From assembly GCA_004011035.1 (NCBI GenBank), contig CP025734.1, positions 890,001 through 954,000 of the forward strand: a stretch of DNA of 64,000 nt, given 5' to 3'. Positions 9,243 to 18,126 of the stretch are shown here, in pieces. The position numbers were made by a program, and so were the translations under genes. Source of the DNA: Bdellovibrio sp. qaytius (GTDB lineage: Bacteria > Bdellovibrionota > Bdellovibrionia > Bdellovibrionales > Bdellovibrionaceae). Under the pieces are notes generated by a model. It was given only the letters and a program-made list of their open reading frames with translations, was not told the origin of the DNA and ran no database searches. Numbering within the stretch: the first letter of the stretch is position 1; every line of letters begins with the position of its first letter.

Positions 9243-9596
9243 CTAAATGAGCTTAAAAATCTCTTTGATGGCTTGCTCTAGTTTATCTCGAGGAATTACG
9301 CCTGCGCTCATTGCAGGCTCTTCGCCAAGTGGAATAAAAAGCAGGGCAGGGATGGATTGCACTTCAAATAAGGCACTTAATTCAGGTGATTCTTCTGTGT
9401 TCACTTTGTAAAAATTGACCCGGTCTTTAAAGATTTCTTCGGTGTCTTGCAAAATAGGATTGAGTTGATGGCAAGGCCCGCACCAGTCAGCATAGAAGTC
9501 GATGATGGCAGGTTTTTGTCCCTTAAAGACCCATTCTTTGTGTTCTGTGAAGTCAAAAACTTTTTCTTTAAATGTTTCGATAGTCAAAATTTCCAT
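9243..9596 (-). CDS. thioredoxin
   Basis: 117 aa, a classical cytoplasmic thioredoxin with FYADWCGPCHQLNP (redox pair CGPC) and the cis-proline in VQSIPALLF. There is no signal peptide. It reduces protein disulfides using thioredoxin reductase, which is not in this window. The intergenic gap to pckG has a small inverted repeat (GTGCC/GGCAC at about 9203-9221) without a U-run on the minus strand. Whether this is the housekeeping trxA or a paralogue cannot be told here. Confidence 0.92.
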   Translation of the reverse strand: MEILTIETFKEKVFDFTEHKEWVFKGQKPAIIDFYADWCGPCHQLNPILQDTEEIFKDRVNFYKVNTEESPELSALFEVQSIPALLFIPLGEEPAMSAGVIPRDKLEQAIKEIFKLI

Positions 9597-9697
9597 AGGT
9601 ATTTAGTGTTCAAAATAAATGGCGCAATGTCACTAGGGAATTGTCGCTTGCGCATTGTTTGATTGAGGCAAATAATTTTGATTGAAGTGAGGTTCAT

Positions 9698-10342
9698 ATG
9701 AAAGTTTTAATTTTTTCTGGTTCGTTACGTAAAGAGTCTCTGAATAAAAAACTTTGTCATGTAGTTACAGACATTTTTCATAAAAACAATTTAGCTGAAG
9801 TTCATTATGTTGATCTGCAACCGTTAAATATTCCGGTTTATGATGGCGACTTTGAAACTTCGCAAGGTATTCCTGCAGGCATTATGAATTTAGGAAAACA
9901 AATTACGGCTGCTGATGCGATTGTGGTTTGTACGCCTGAGTACAATGGTTCAATTCCTGGTTCATTAAAAAATGTGATCGATTGGTTGTCGCGTGAAAAA
10001 CCTGTGCCTTTGACAGGTAAACAGTTGTTGCTACTTGCAGCTTCACCTGGAGCCTTAGGTGGTACGCGCTCGTTATGGCACACTCGTCAGCCGTTTGAAG
10101 TTTTAAATACGCATGTTTATCCTGAGATGATGGGTGTACCAAAAGCTCACGAGGCTATCTTACCAACGAACACTTTGGCTGATGCGAAGATGCAGGCAAA
10201 TCTTGAACGCCTTGTTAAAGATTTCGCGAATCATGCGAAAAAATTTATGCAGTCTTCAGCAGCGCAAGAGGCTCATGATACGGCGCCAGTGCAAGCTCGT
10301 CCCACTTCTACGGGTGGAACGACAGCTAGTACGACTCACTAG
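9698..10342 (+). CDS. NADPH-dependent FMN reductase / quinone reductase-like flavoprotein
   Basis: 214 aa of the NADPH-dependent FMN reductase family (flavodoxin-like fold). The FMN phosphate loop is IFSGSLRKESLNKKL at the N-terminus and the second flavin loop is TPEYNGSIPGSLKN. Such enzymes reduce flavins, quinones, azo compounds or chromate in the cytosol. About 35 C-terminal residues beyond the fold are low complexity (Ala/Thr/Ser-rich, ending GGTTASTTH), unusual for the family and probably disordered. TGAGG precedes the ATG. It is convergent with ligD, which ends 2 bp away. Confidence 0.85.
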   Translation: MKVLIFSGSLRKESLNKKLCHVVTDIFHKNNLAEVHYVDLQPLNIPVYDGDFETSQGIPAGIMNLGKQITAADAIVVCTPEYNGSIPGSLKNVIDWLSREKPVPLTGKQLLLLAASPGALGGTRSLWHTRQPFEVLNTHVYPEMMGVPKAHEAILPTNTLADAKMQANLERLVKDFANHAKKFMQSSAAQEAHDTAPVQARPTSTGGTTASTTH

Positions 10343-10344
10343 CC

Positions 10345-12783
10345 TCAGTGCAGCTGACTATTTAGTTTATCAAGCAATGCTAATTTTTGTTTTAATCTAA
10401 AGTACCCGGTCCATGGGTCTTTAGATTTCTTTAGAATTTTTAAAACTTTATCTACAGTAAATTCTTTGGCTGAGGTCACTTTTTTTAACTGTGGCCAGGT
10501 GATTGGAAAAGCCACTGTGGCTTCTGTTTGTGCTCTGACTGAATACGGTGTAATCGCAGTAGCGCCAAAACCATTTCGCAAATAATCTAAGAATATTTTT
10601 TTACTTCTTTTTGCTTTTGAAATGTCAGTCGTAAAACTTTCTGGATTTTCATTCACCAGTTGTTCACAAACTATTTTTGCAAAATGTTTTACTTCATCGA
10701 AATTATATTTAGCTTCGATAGGCACATGAAGATGTAAACCTTTGCCTCCGCTCACAAGCGCAAAACTTTTTAATTTTAATCGATCGAGCAGATCTTTTAA
10801 AGCCAATGCTGCTTCTTTAACTTTTGCAAAAGTCACGTTGGGGGCTGGGTCTAAATCAAACACGATTAAATCAGGTTGATCGATGTTGTGAATGTGACAA
10901 CCACGTGAATGAATCTCAAGGGTTGCCATTTGCACCATTTCTAAAATTCCTTTAAGTGAATCAACATATAAAACTTCTTCAGTTTTATTTTTTAAACCCG
11001 AAGTTAGTTTTTTGGCTTTAAGACCTACGTTATTGGTTTCGGCGTGTTTTTGAAAGAAGCAGGTTTTACCGACGCCATTTGGGCCGCGTAAAAGCGATAG
11101 CGGACGGTGATCAACATAAGGCATCATCCATTTATGAATAGTTTTATAATAATCGTAGAGCTGTTTTTTTGTAAGCTTCGCTTTTGGAAATAACACCTTA
11201 TCAGGGTTTGTAAGTTTAATATCAGAAAGCTCGGTTGTTTTTTTAAGAGCTGGTTCTTCGATGGTTACAGATTTTGCTTTTTTATCTAAACGTAATCCTT
11301 TAAAGGACGCATGTCTTAATATTTTTTCATCTGTCCAGGCACCGAATTCAATTTGTGCGACTAAGTTTGGTTTTACAAAACTTAATTCACGTCTAAGATC
11401 TTGTGCGGTACTTGTAGGTGAGCCTTTAGTGAAAAAACTTTTTTCTGATTTTAGTTTTCTTAACTTTTCTAAAAGTTTTGTGCTTTCGCTTGAATTAAAA
11501 CCAGTTCCTACGCGTCCTAGATACTGAAACTCGCCTTGGGCGTTGTAGGCTCCCATTAAGAGTGATCCTAAGGATTTATTTTTATTTTGAAAAGTGTATC
11601 CGCCAATGACAAATTCTTGTAATTTGATGCATTTACTTTTAATCCAGTTTTTATTGCGACCTGATTGGTAGGTGCTTTTACCGTCTTTTGAAACAATGCC
11701 TTCTAGGTTTAAGTGACACGCCGATTTAAGAACATTTTTGCCATCACCTTTTATAAAATCACTGAAGAGAATTTTTTTTGAACCACTTTCTACTAAAAGT
11801 TTTTTAAGCAGCATTTTTCTTTGCAAAAGCGGCGTATCGCGCAGATCGACTCCGTTTAAATGCAGCAGATCAAAAACATAATAAAATAATTCATCGCTAT
11901 GATGGTTTTCTAATGAATTTTGCAAACCTTGAAAGTGGCTGACTCCGTTGTTATCAGTCCATACAATTTCTCCGTCAAGCATCGCGGAGTCAGCCTTTAT
12001 TTTTTTACATTCGTGTTCAATAAATTTATATTTGCTGGTCCAATCAAGGCCCGAGCGAGTTAAAAGTTTAATATTAGATTTTTGCTTATGGCAAAATGTT
12101 CTATAGCCATCAAGTTTAATTTCATGAATCCAGTTGTCACCCTGCGGGGGAGTTTCTGCCAGCAAGGCTAACTGCGGTTCGATAAAGGCGGGGAGTTTTG
12201 ATCTGATGAGTTTTGTTTTTTTCTTTATTCGCTCAAGATTTGTTAAGCTTAAACCGGTGATCACGCTTTTATCTTTTTTTAAAATATCATGATCTTCATC
12301 GACAAATTGATCATGGCGTTTAATTAAAAGCCACTGACTTTTTTTGGATGAACCCATGCGCCGAGTTCGTACCAGCATAAATTTACCAGATAGTTTTTCT
12401 CCACGTAGTTCAAATTCAAGGTGCCCTTTTTCAAGAGCCTTCAGTGCACCTTTAGGTGGAATCCACACCCCACGATCCCACACAATCACATCGCCACCAC
12501 CGTATTCACCTAAAGGGATACTTCCTTCAAAATAAGCGTAATCCATTGGGTGGTCTTCGACTTCGACGGCCAATCGTTTATCGTTTGGGTTTAATGATGG
12601 GCCTTTGGGTATGGCCCAGCTTTTTAAAACGCCATCTAACTCTAAACGCAAATCATAATGCAGATGCGAGGCTGCATGTTTTTGTATGACAAAAATATGT
12701 TGGCCCTTTGTAGAAATTTTTCGTCCACGCGGCTCAAGAGTTTTTTTAAAGTCGCGCTTCTGGCGGTATTCTTGTAAACCCAT
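10345..12783 (-). CDS. ligD: multifunctional DNA ligase D (PE-LIG-POL)
   Basis: 812 aa, the full three-domain LigD of bacterial non-homologous end joining. Residues about 1-160 form the 3'-phosphoesterase domain (SHLHYDLRLELDG, HPMDYAYFEG). Residues about 200-500 form the ATP-dependent ligase with adenylated Lys223 in HEIKLDGYR. Residues about 520-812 form the primase-polymerase domain with the metal pair Asp643/Asp645 in VFDLDPAP. This domain order is the same as in Pseudomonas. With Ku it repairs double-strand breaks without a template, mainly in non-growing cells. It starts 3 bp after ku ends and belongs to one operon with ku and a 61-aa ORF. Confidence 0.97.
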   Translation of the reverse strand: MGLQEYRQKRDFKKTLEPRGRKISTKGQHIFVIQKHAASHLHYDLRLELDGVLKSWAIPKGPSLNPNDKRLAVEVEDHPMDYAYFEGSIPLGEYGGGDVIVWDRGVWIPPKGALKALEKGHLEFELRGEKLSGKFMLVRTRRMGSSKKSQWLLIKRHDQFVDEDHDILKKDKSVITGLSLTNLERIKKKTKLIRSKLPAFIEPQLALLAETPPQGDNWIHEIKLDGYRTFCHKQKSNIKLLTRSGLDWTSKYKFIEHECKKIKADSAMLDGEIVWTDNNGVSHFQGLQNSLENHHSDELFYYVFDLLHLNGVDLRDTPLLQRKMLLKKLLVESGSKKILFSDFIKGDGKNVLKSACHLNLEGIVSKDGKSTYQSGRNKNWIKSKCIKLQEFVIGGYTFQNKNKSLGSLLMGAYNAQGEFQYLGRVGTGFNSSESTKLLEKLRKLKSEKSFFTKGSPTSTAQDLRRELSFVKPNLVAQIEFGAWTDEKILRHASFKGLRLDKKAKSVTIEEPALKKTTELSDIKLTNPDKVLFPKAKLTKKQLYDYYKTIHKWMMPYVDHRPLSLLRGPNGVGKTCFFQKHAETNNVGLKAKKLTSGLKNKTEEVLYVDSLKGILEMVQMATLEIHSRGCHIHNIDQPDLIVFDLDPAPNVTFAKVKEAALALKDLLDRLKLKSFALVSGGKGLHLHVPIEAKYNFDEVKHFAKIVCEQLVNENPESFTTDISKAKRSKKIFLDYLRNGFGATAITPYSVRAQTEATVAFPITWPQLKKVTSAKEFTVDKVLKILKKSKDPWTGYFRLKQKLALLDKLNSQLH

Positions 12784-12786
12784 TGC

Positions 12787-13626
12787 TTAATGAAGCCTTG
12801 TCGAATGTGTTGTTTTTGGTTTTTTGACTTTGCCACGTAAAACACTTTTTTGTAACAGCGTCATTAAGTCGGCTGAATTTGTATCCGTGCTTTTAGGGGC
12901 TTCTTCAAATTCAGCGGCGGCTTCGACATCGCCCACTTTAACTTTGTGTTTGATGTATTTTTTAAGTTCATCTTGGTAAGTGTCGCGGTATTTATCGGGT
13001 TTCCATTTTTCAGTCATTTCATCGACTAAAGCTTTGGCGGCTTTCATTTCTCGAGGTGAAACTTTCACCTTTGATAAATCATAATCATCAAGATGTTTAG
13101 CCTCACTGACTTCAGTGACTTCATGTTGAAAGCGCATGACCTCTAAAATTAAATAATCTTCGCGGGGGATGATGGTCACTAAATGCTGGCGATTATGTAA
13201 GACAAACTTAGCCACTGCGGCTTTTTGCGTGTCTTGAAGAATATCACGCAGTAAAACATAACCTTTTTCGCCGTTTTTTCCTGGCACTAAGTAGTATGGT
13301 TTTTCAAACAATAAAAAATCGACATCTTTTAGATTTACAAAATCTTCGATATCAATTGTTTGTGTGGCTTTCGGATTTACTTTTTTAAGTTCATCTTCGG
13401 TGATGGTAACGAATTGATTTTTTTCATACTCGTAGGCTTTGACAATATTTTTTTTATCAACTTCTTTGCCCGTGGCTTTTGTGTATTGCTTATAGCCAAT
13501 GGGTGAATTGTTGCGTTTATCTAGCATACGAAAACTAATGCGTTCATCTTCTTTTGCGCTTAAGACGGCGACAGGTATATTTAATAACCCGAAACTTATA
13601 GCGCCACTCCATAATGCTCGTGCCAT
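12787..13626 (-). CDS. ku: non-homologous end-joining protein Ku
   Basis: 279 aa, a bacterial Ku homologue. It begins with the hallmark MARALWSGAISFGLLNIPVAV and keeps the Ku core (SFRMLDKRNNSPIGYKQY, KPYYLVPGKNGEKGYVLLRD, TIIPREDYLILEVMRF). The C-terminus is short, basic and Ser/Thr-rich. As a homodimeric ring it binds DNA ends and recruits LigD, encoded next. AAGGGAG precedes the ATG. The upstream 61-aa ORF ends 11 bp before it, so expression is probably controlled from the structured leader at 13829-13859. Confidence 0.97.
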   Translation of the reverse strand: MARALWSGAISFGLLNIPVAVLSAKEDERISFRMLDKRNNSPIGYKQYTKATGKEVDKKNIVKAYEYEKNQFVTITEDELKKVNPKATQTIDIEDFVNLKDVDFLLFEKPYYLVPGKNGEKGYVLLRDILQDTQKAAVAKFVLHNRQHLVTIIPREDYLILEVMRFQHEVTEVSEAKHLDDYDLSKVKVSPREMKAAKALVDEMTEKWKPDKYRDTYQDELKKYIKHKVKVGDVEAAAEFEEAPKSTDTNSADLMTLLQKSVLRGKVKKPKTTHSTRLH

Positions 13627-13637
13627 CTGCGGCTCCC

Positions 13638-13823
13638 TTACATTAAGCGATCATTGTGTTTTCTGGCCTTATTACGCGAAGCACGTGCGTCTTCTCCGAT
13701 TTCATCGTGAGCGCCTTCTTCGTATTCGCTCGAATCTTTCATGTTACTTTCGTGCATGTTGTTTAAGTTTTTATGTTCGCGAGATTTATTAGGGCTTTTT
13801 TGTTTACCGTGTCTAGATTTCAT
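13638..13823 (-). CDS. small highly charged protein, first gene of the ku-ligD operon
   Basis: 61 aa, almost entirely polar and charged (Lys/Arg/Asn/His at the N-terminus, an acidic EYEEGAHDEIGED patch, then a basic ASRNKARKH end). There is no hydrophobic core, signal peptide or known domain, so it is probably disordered. Reality is supported by a perfect AGGAGG eight bases before its ATG and by tight spacing to ku. The ribosome site is inside a 12-bp hairpin. It may be a leader gene for coupled translation or an accessory of end joining. I do not recognise a family. Confidence 0.65.
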   Translation of the reverse strand: MKSRHGKQKSPNKSREHKNLNNMHESNMKDSSEYEEGAHDEIGEDARASRNKARKHNDRLM

Positions 13824-13828
13824 ATAAC

Positions 13829-13859
13829 CTCCTGTGTAAAGCTACCATTTACACAGGAG
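13829..13859 (-). promoter_or_regulatory. 12-bp hairpin occluding the ribosome site of the ku operon
   Basis: A perfect inverted repeat, CTCCTGTGTAAA (13829-13840) and TTTACACAGGAG (13848-13859), with a 7-nt loop. On the minus-strand mRNA the 3' arm contains five of the six bases of the AGGAGG (13828-13833) used by the 61-aa ORF. No U-run follows, so it is not a simple terminator. It could be a translational switch for the operon. Confidence 0.7.
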
Positions 13860-13877
13860 CAACATTCTTGCCTATTT

Positions 13878-13905
13878 TTTTGGGATTTTTTGGGACGTTT
13901 TGGGA
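13878..13905. repeat. three TTTTGGGA copies phased at 10 bp
   Basis: TTTTGGGA begins at 13878, 13888 and 13898, exactly one helical turn apart, in the short gap between lon and the ku operon. Phased T-tracts suggest curved DNA or a repeated protein site upstream of the ku operon. Confidence 0.6.
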
Positions 13906-13909
13906 TAGT

Positions 13910-16297
13910 TTAATTATGCATTGTTGATGGTATGTTCGTATCATGATCTTTCGGATGAAAAACCATTTCATCACTCCAGTCAGATAAATCAATACCTAAA
14001 GCAATCGTTAAGACTTCGTTAATGTGTTGCACCTTATGAATTTTCAGTTGCGATCTAACTTCTTCAGGCACTTCACGTAAATCTTTATCATTGCGTTCAG
14101 ACATGATGATTTCACTGATTCCTGCACGGTGAGCTGCAATTACTTTTTCTTTAATACCACCTACGGGTAAAACTTTTCCGCGCAAGCTGATTTCTCCGGT
14201 CATGGCTAATTTTGGATTAACCACACGGCGAGAAATAAGGGAGGCTAGCGATGTGAGTAACGTAATGCCTGCAGACGGACCATCTTTTGGAATACCACCA
14301 GATGGAACATGTAAATGAATATCAAATTTACCGAAATCAAAAGTTGGAGCTAATGTTTGTAGTCTGGCTTTAACTAATGATTTTGCAATTTGCGCTGATT
14401 CTTTCATGACATCACCCAGTTGTCCGGTGACGATTAAATCACCTTTACCAGGAACAAGTGCGGTTTCGATAAATAAAATATCGCCTCCGACAGGAGTCCA
14501 CGCAAGGCCGGTGGCGACACCAGCAGTGGCAACCACATCAGCGACTTCACTTTGAAAACGTTCAGGCCCTAGAATTTCTTCTAGTTTTGCCAGTTCGACA
14601 ACAACCTTGGTTTCGCCGCGAAGTATTTTTTCACTGGCGTATCTGGCCATTTCAGCAATTTTACGTTGTAATTCACGTACGCCGGCTTCTCTTGTATAGT
14701 GCGATATTGTTTTAAACAAAGCTTCGTCACTGATTTCAAGAAGATCAGTGGTTAAACCATGTTCTTTTATTTGTTTAGGAATAAGATGCGTTTTTGCAAT
14801 GTGAAATTTTTCTGCAATCGTGTATCCCGATAAATCAATCACTTCCATACGATCAAGAAGAGGCAGAGGAATACCTTCAAGGCTATTTGCCGTGGCAATA
14901 AAAAAGATATTCGAAAGATCAAAGGCCGTATCAAGGTAATGATCAGTAAAAGTCGTATTTTGTTCAGGATCTAAAACTTCAAGCATCGCTGAAGCGGGGT
15001 CTCCTGAAAAACTGCGCGACATTTTATCAACTTCATCTAATAAAAATAAGGCATCGTTTTCACCTGCTTTTTTAACAGCTGAAATAATTCGGCCGGGCAG
15101 TGAACCGATATAGGTTCTTCTGTGTCCGCGAATTTCAGATTCGTCACGAACCCCACCAAGACTAATACGTTGATATTTTTTACCTAAAGCGCGCGCAATA
15201 CTTTGCCCTAAAGAGGTTTTACCCACTCCAGGAGGCCCAATAAATAATAAGATCGAGCCGCGTTTTTCTTTTTTCATTTTAAGCACGGCTAAATGCTGTA
15301 AAATTCTTTTTTTAATTTTATCTAAACCATAGTGATCTTCATGCAGAATTTTTTCAGCATCATCTAAATTAAATTCTTTTTTGTTCGAAGATTTACTCCA
15401 TGGCAAAGACACCATTAAATCTAAATGCGAAATAATCATCTGATGTTCTGGCGACTGTTGGTTTGTGTTTTCTAATTTTTTAAGTTGTTGTAAAGCCAAG
15501 TCATTCGCCTCTTGAGGCATTTGAGCTGCTTTAATTTTTTGACGATAGTCTTCGACATTCGAAGTGTCTTCGCCTTCGCCTAATTCTTCTTTAATTGTTT
15601 TTAATTGTTCACGTAAAATATGTTCGCGTTGGGTTTGCCCAAGCTTGGTGCCTAATTTTTGACGAATATCTTGGCGAACTTGTAAGTTATCTTTTTGTGT
15701 ATTCATTAAATTTAATAAATGCATGATACGTTCTTTAATCGACGTCATCTCTAAGAGATGTTGTCTTTCATCAATGGTAATATCGATATTCGCCGCAGCT
15801 AAATAAGAAAGTAAGCCAACGTCTTCAATGGCTAATACTAATTCTTGGGCTTGTTCAGTGTTACCCGGAACAAGTTGTAAGACTTCGATACTAATTTGTC
15901 GAAGCGATGTTAACAAAGCGCTTTCAGTCGAAGGTTCGACATCTAAGATGTCATCAATTCGTTCAGTGTGTGCTTCGTAAATTTCGGTGTCTGTTTTAAA
16001 TGATGTGACTTTCATGCGATGATAACCGCGTAAAGTTACAAAATAACCTTGTTCATGTGTGCCTTTGATCGCTTCAATTTTACTGAGGGTTCCCCAATGA
16101 AATAAATCATCGGTGCTTTCAATAGATTGATCAGGATGACGTTGAGCTAACGTTAGAATCCAGTTGTCTTTTAGCATAGCTAAATCAACAGCCTTCAAGC
16201 TGCGATCGCGGCCTACGCGTAAAGTTTGTGTTATACCCGGATAAAGCACTGTATTTTTAAGTGGTAAAACTGGTATAGCTCCGATTGGCATTGACAT
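13910..16297 (-). CDS. lon: ATP-dependent protease Lon
   Basis: 795 aa, typical length for LonA. The N-terminal substrate domain begins with IPVLPLKNTVLYPG. The AAA+ module has Walker A GPPGVGKTS (Lys360), the Walker B stretch ALFLLDEVDKM and sensor residues. The C-terminal serine-lysine protease domain has the Ser675/Lys718 dyad in KDGPSAGIT and GGIKEKV. It degrades misfolded and regulatory proteins in the cytoplasm. AGGAG lies 6 nt before the ATG. Hsp20 is encoded just upstream on the same strand and NHEJ genes downstream, so the neighbourhood looks stress-related. Confidence 0.97.
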   Translation of the reverse strand: MSMPIGAIPVLPLKNTVLYPGITQTLRVGRDRSLKAVDLAMLKDNWILTLAQRHPDQSIESTDDLFHWGTLSKIEAIKGTHEQGYFVTLRGYHRMKVTSFKTDTEIYEAHTERIDDILDVEPSTESALLTSLRQISIEVLQLVPGNTEQAQELVLAIEDVGLLSYLAAANIDITIDERQHLLEMTSIKERIMHLLNLMNTQKDNLQVRQDIRQKLGTKLGQTQREHILREQLKTIKEELGEGEDTSNVEDYRQKIKAAQMPQEANDLALQQLKKLENTNQQSPEHQMIISHLDLMVSLPWSKSSNKKEFNLDDAEKILHEDHYGLDKIKKRILQHLAVLKMKKEKRGSILLFIGPPGVGKTSLGQSIARALGKKYQRISLGGVRDESEIRGHRRTYIGSLPGRIISAVKKAGENDALFLLDEVDKMSRSFSGDPASAMLEVLDPEQNTTFTDHYLDTAFDLSNIFFIATANSLEGIPLPLLDRMEVIDLSGYTIAEKFHIAKTHLIPKQIKEHGLTTDLLEISDEALFKTISHYTREAGVRELQRKIAEMARYASEKILRGETKVVVELAKLEEILGPERFQSEVADVVATAGVATGLAWTPVGGDILFIETALVPGKGDLIVTGQLGDVMKESAQIAKSLVKARLQTLAPTFDFGKFDIHLHVPSGGIPKDGPSAGITLLTSLASLISRRVVNPKLAMTGEISLRGKVLPVGGIKEKVIAAHRAGISEIIMSERNDKDLREVPEEVRSQLKIHKVQHINEVLTIALGIDLSDWSDEMVFHPKDHDTNIPSTMHN

Positions 16298-16335
16298 GAT
16301 GTACTCCTGACCATTTATGGTCGATATATAAATAG

Positions 16336-16369
16336 ATAAAAAACAAGGGGCACGTTTCGGCCCCTTGTA
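16336..16369 (-). terminator. rho-independent terminator after hsp20
   Basis: On the minus strand, a stem of CAAGGGGC with GCCCCTTG followed by TTTTTTATC. It lies between hsp20 and lon and separates their transcripts. Confidence 0.85.
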
Positions 16370-16470
16370 TGCCCCAGATAGTTCTCTCGAAGCTATTTTA
16401 AACTGGTGGCAACGATCTAACGTCCGTGTCGACGTCTGTGTGTGCGGTCCACTTGTTAAGGCACAGAACG

Positions 16471-17010
16471 TTAAGTTTTATAATTCTCTTTCACAGGTAT
16501 TTCTTTATTTGCTGTTTTCGCCTGTGAAGTTTTTCCTAATAAATTGTCGAAGGTGCCGCTTTTACCAGATTGAATTTCAATTTTTCTGGCTTGAGCCACT
16601 TCAGTTTTCGGTAAATATAATTCAAGTACGCCATCTTCATAGCGCGCTTCAACTTTTTCCGCATTGATCGTGTTAGGTAACACGAAACTTCGCTTAAACG
16701 CACCGTATGATTTTTCAAAACGATGAACCTGGTTCGTTTCGTTTCGTTTTTCATTCTTACGTTCACCCGAAATTATCAGTGTTCCATCGGCAACTTCGAT
16801 TTTAATATCATCCTTTTTCATACCGGGGATATCCATGCTAAGCATGTAATGTCCTTCTTCTTCCATTAACTCTGATGCAGGAGAAAATTCGCGCTCGTCG
16901 TATATGGGAAGACCCGGTGGGGTAAAGTGATCGAACATCCTATCCATCTCTCTCCAGAGGTCAGATGGTGCTAGATTTCTGCTTGTAAAAAACGGAGTCA
17001 GTGTTCTCAT
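16471..17010 (-). CDS. Hsp20/alpha-crystallin family small heat-shock protein
   Basis: 179 aa. The alpha-crystallin domain spans about residues 45-140, with MDIPGMKKDDIKIEV, ERKNEKRNETNQVHRFEKSYGAFKRSFVLP and ARYEDGVLELYLPK. The Ile-x-Ile oligomerisation motif is probably the IEIQ after the domain. Small Hsps hold unfolding proteins for refolding by other chaperones. A C-terminal tail of about 35 polar residues is longer than usual. The start is the ATG at 17010, with AGGAGGAT directly upstream; the longer open frame is not used. A sigma-70-like TTGACA lies upstream on the minus strand (17081-17076). Confidence 0.95.
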   Translation of the reverse strand: MRTLTPFFTSRNLAPSDLWREMDRMFDHFTPPGLPIYDEREFSPASELMEEEGHYMLSMDIPGMKKDDIKIEVADGTLIISGERKNEKRNETNQVHRFEKSYGAFKRSFVLPNTINAEKVEARYEDGVLELYLPKTEVAQARKIEIQSGKSGTFDNLLGKTSQAKTANKEIPVKENYKT

Positions 17011-17037
17011 ATATCCTCCTCTACTTGATATGAACAT

Positions 17038-17283
17038 TAACTTTCTTAATTAAAATTTGTAGTCATGTAGATTTATGTCAAGGTCGCTACACATTCAGAA
17101 TCAGAAGAAATATTTTTTCTTTTTCGTAAAGCGTCTAACGCAAACAATTATCAATTCTTAATTTATTTTTAAAAAGTCGCCTTGACGGAAACATAATAAG
17201 TCGCAAGTGATTCGAAAGAGTTAAACTTTTTGACAGATTAGACTAGATTTAAGTCTAGGAATTTTTTGCCCGATCTGTTGTGT
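17038..17283. promoter_or_regulatory. divergent promoter region between hsp20 and the SLT-like gene
   Basis: About 245 bp without a gene. For hsp20, TTGACA on the minus strand at 17081-17076. For the plus-strand gene, TTGACA at 17230, TAGACTAG at 17239-17246 and AGTCTAGG at 17252-17259, which together form an AGACT/AGTCT inverted repeat. A TAAGTCTA / 11 nt / CCCGATCT arrangement (17250-17276) loosely resembles a sigma-28 promoter. None is proven. Confidence 0.4.
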
Positions 17284-18123
17284 ATGAAACAACATAAGCA
17301 AAACATTTTATTCTTAGTAGCAGCAACAACACTATTAACTTTCAGCATGAACACAGCAAATGCGATGTCACGCGGTAAACCGATTGAAGTTCCAACAACA
17401 CCGGCGCCGAAACCTCCAGTGACAACACCAGCACCAACTCCAGCTCCTACGCCAAAACCTCCAGTTGTGACTCCGGCTCCAGCGCCAACACCTGCACCTG
17501 CGCCGGCACCAACTCCAGCTCCTACACCAAAACCTCCGGTTGTAACACCAGCACCAACAACGCCTGCTGCTGATACTTCAGATGCAGTTCCTATGTGGGA
17601 AGGCAAAGTTGCAGGAAGCCGTGATTGGTCTAATCATTTGTATTCAGAACTTGATCGTTTAGGTCAGGATTTATTAGATGTGGTTCCAGCAGATGCGGCT
17701 ACATTTTGTCCGAACTATAAAAACTTAACTTATAATGATCGTAAAAAATATTGGGTTTACGTGATGTCAGCGATGGCTAAGTTTGAAAGTTCATTTGATA
17801 CGAATTCAACATACACAGAAAGTTTTGCTGATAGCTCTGGTAATAAAGTTGTAAGCCGTGGTTTATTACAAATCTCGATTGAAAGCGCTAGAGGCTATGA
17901 TTGTGAATTAGCTAACGCACAAGATTTACATAACCCACTTAAAAACTTAAGTTGCGGTGTAAGAATTCTTGATCGTTGGGTAGGTCGTGATGGTCGTATC
18001 GCCGGTAAAGTTGACTCTAAATGGCGCGGTGGCGCAAGATACTGGGCTGTGTTGCGTGAAGGTGACAAGACGTCGTACAAAACGATCGTAAGTTCTAGTA
18101 AAAATTTAAAAATGTGTAAGTAG
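17284..18123 (+). CDS. exported SLT/lysozyme-like protein with Pro/Ala-rich linker
   Basis: 279-aa precursor from the ATG at 17284 (a TTG at 17266 is less likely because the signal peptide starts after it). The signal peptide ends at TANA, leaving a mature N-terminus MSRGKP. Residues about 38-100 are a repetitive Pro/Ala/Thr linker built on TPAPTPKPPVV. The C-terminal domain has the lytic transglycosylase pattern AMAKFESSFD (candidate catalytic Glu168) followed by SRGLLQIS, so it probably cleaves peptidoglycan in the periplasm or outside. The MSRGKP mature end is shared with the YiiX-like protein at 32.5 kb. Confidence 0.75.
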   Translation: MKQHKQNILFLVAATTLLTFSMNTANAMSRGKPIEVPTTPAPKPPVTTPAPTPAPTPKPPVVTPAPAPTPAPAPAPTPAPTPKPPVVTPAPTTPAADTSDAVPMWEGKVAGSRDWSNHLYSELDRLGQDLLDVVPADAATFCPNYKNLTYNDRKKYWVYVMSAMAKFESSFDTNSTYTESFADSSGNKVVSRGLLQISIESARGYDCELANAQDLHNPLKNLSCGVRILDRWVGRDGRIAGKVDSKWRGGARYWAVLREGDKTSYKTIVSSSKNLKMCK

Positions 18124-18126
18124 TTT

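Noticed and set aside
10134-10400. Plus-strand ORF across the end of the FMN reductase gene
   Set aside because: Overlaps the real gene in another frame, basic composition, no ribosome site.
17250-17276. Sigma-28 (FliA) promoter consensus as explanation for the AGTCTA motif
   Set aside because: Only this copy has a CCGAT-like -10 at 11 nt; the other copies do not, so the assignment does not generalise.
17238-17606. Minus-strand ORF rich in Gly/Ala/Val repeats
   Set aside because: It is the reverse of the Pro/Ala/Thr linker of the SLT-like gene; no ribosome site and no independent support.
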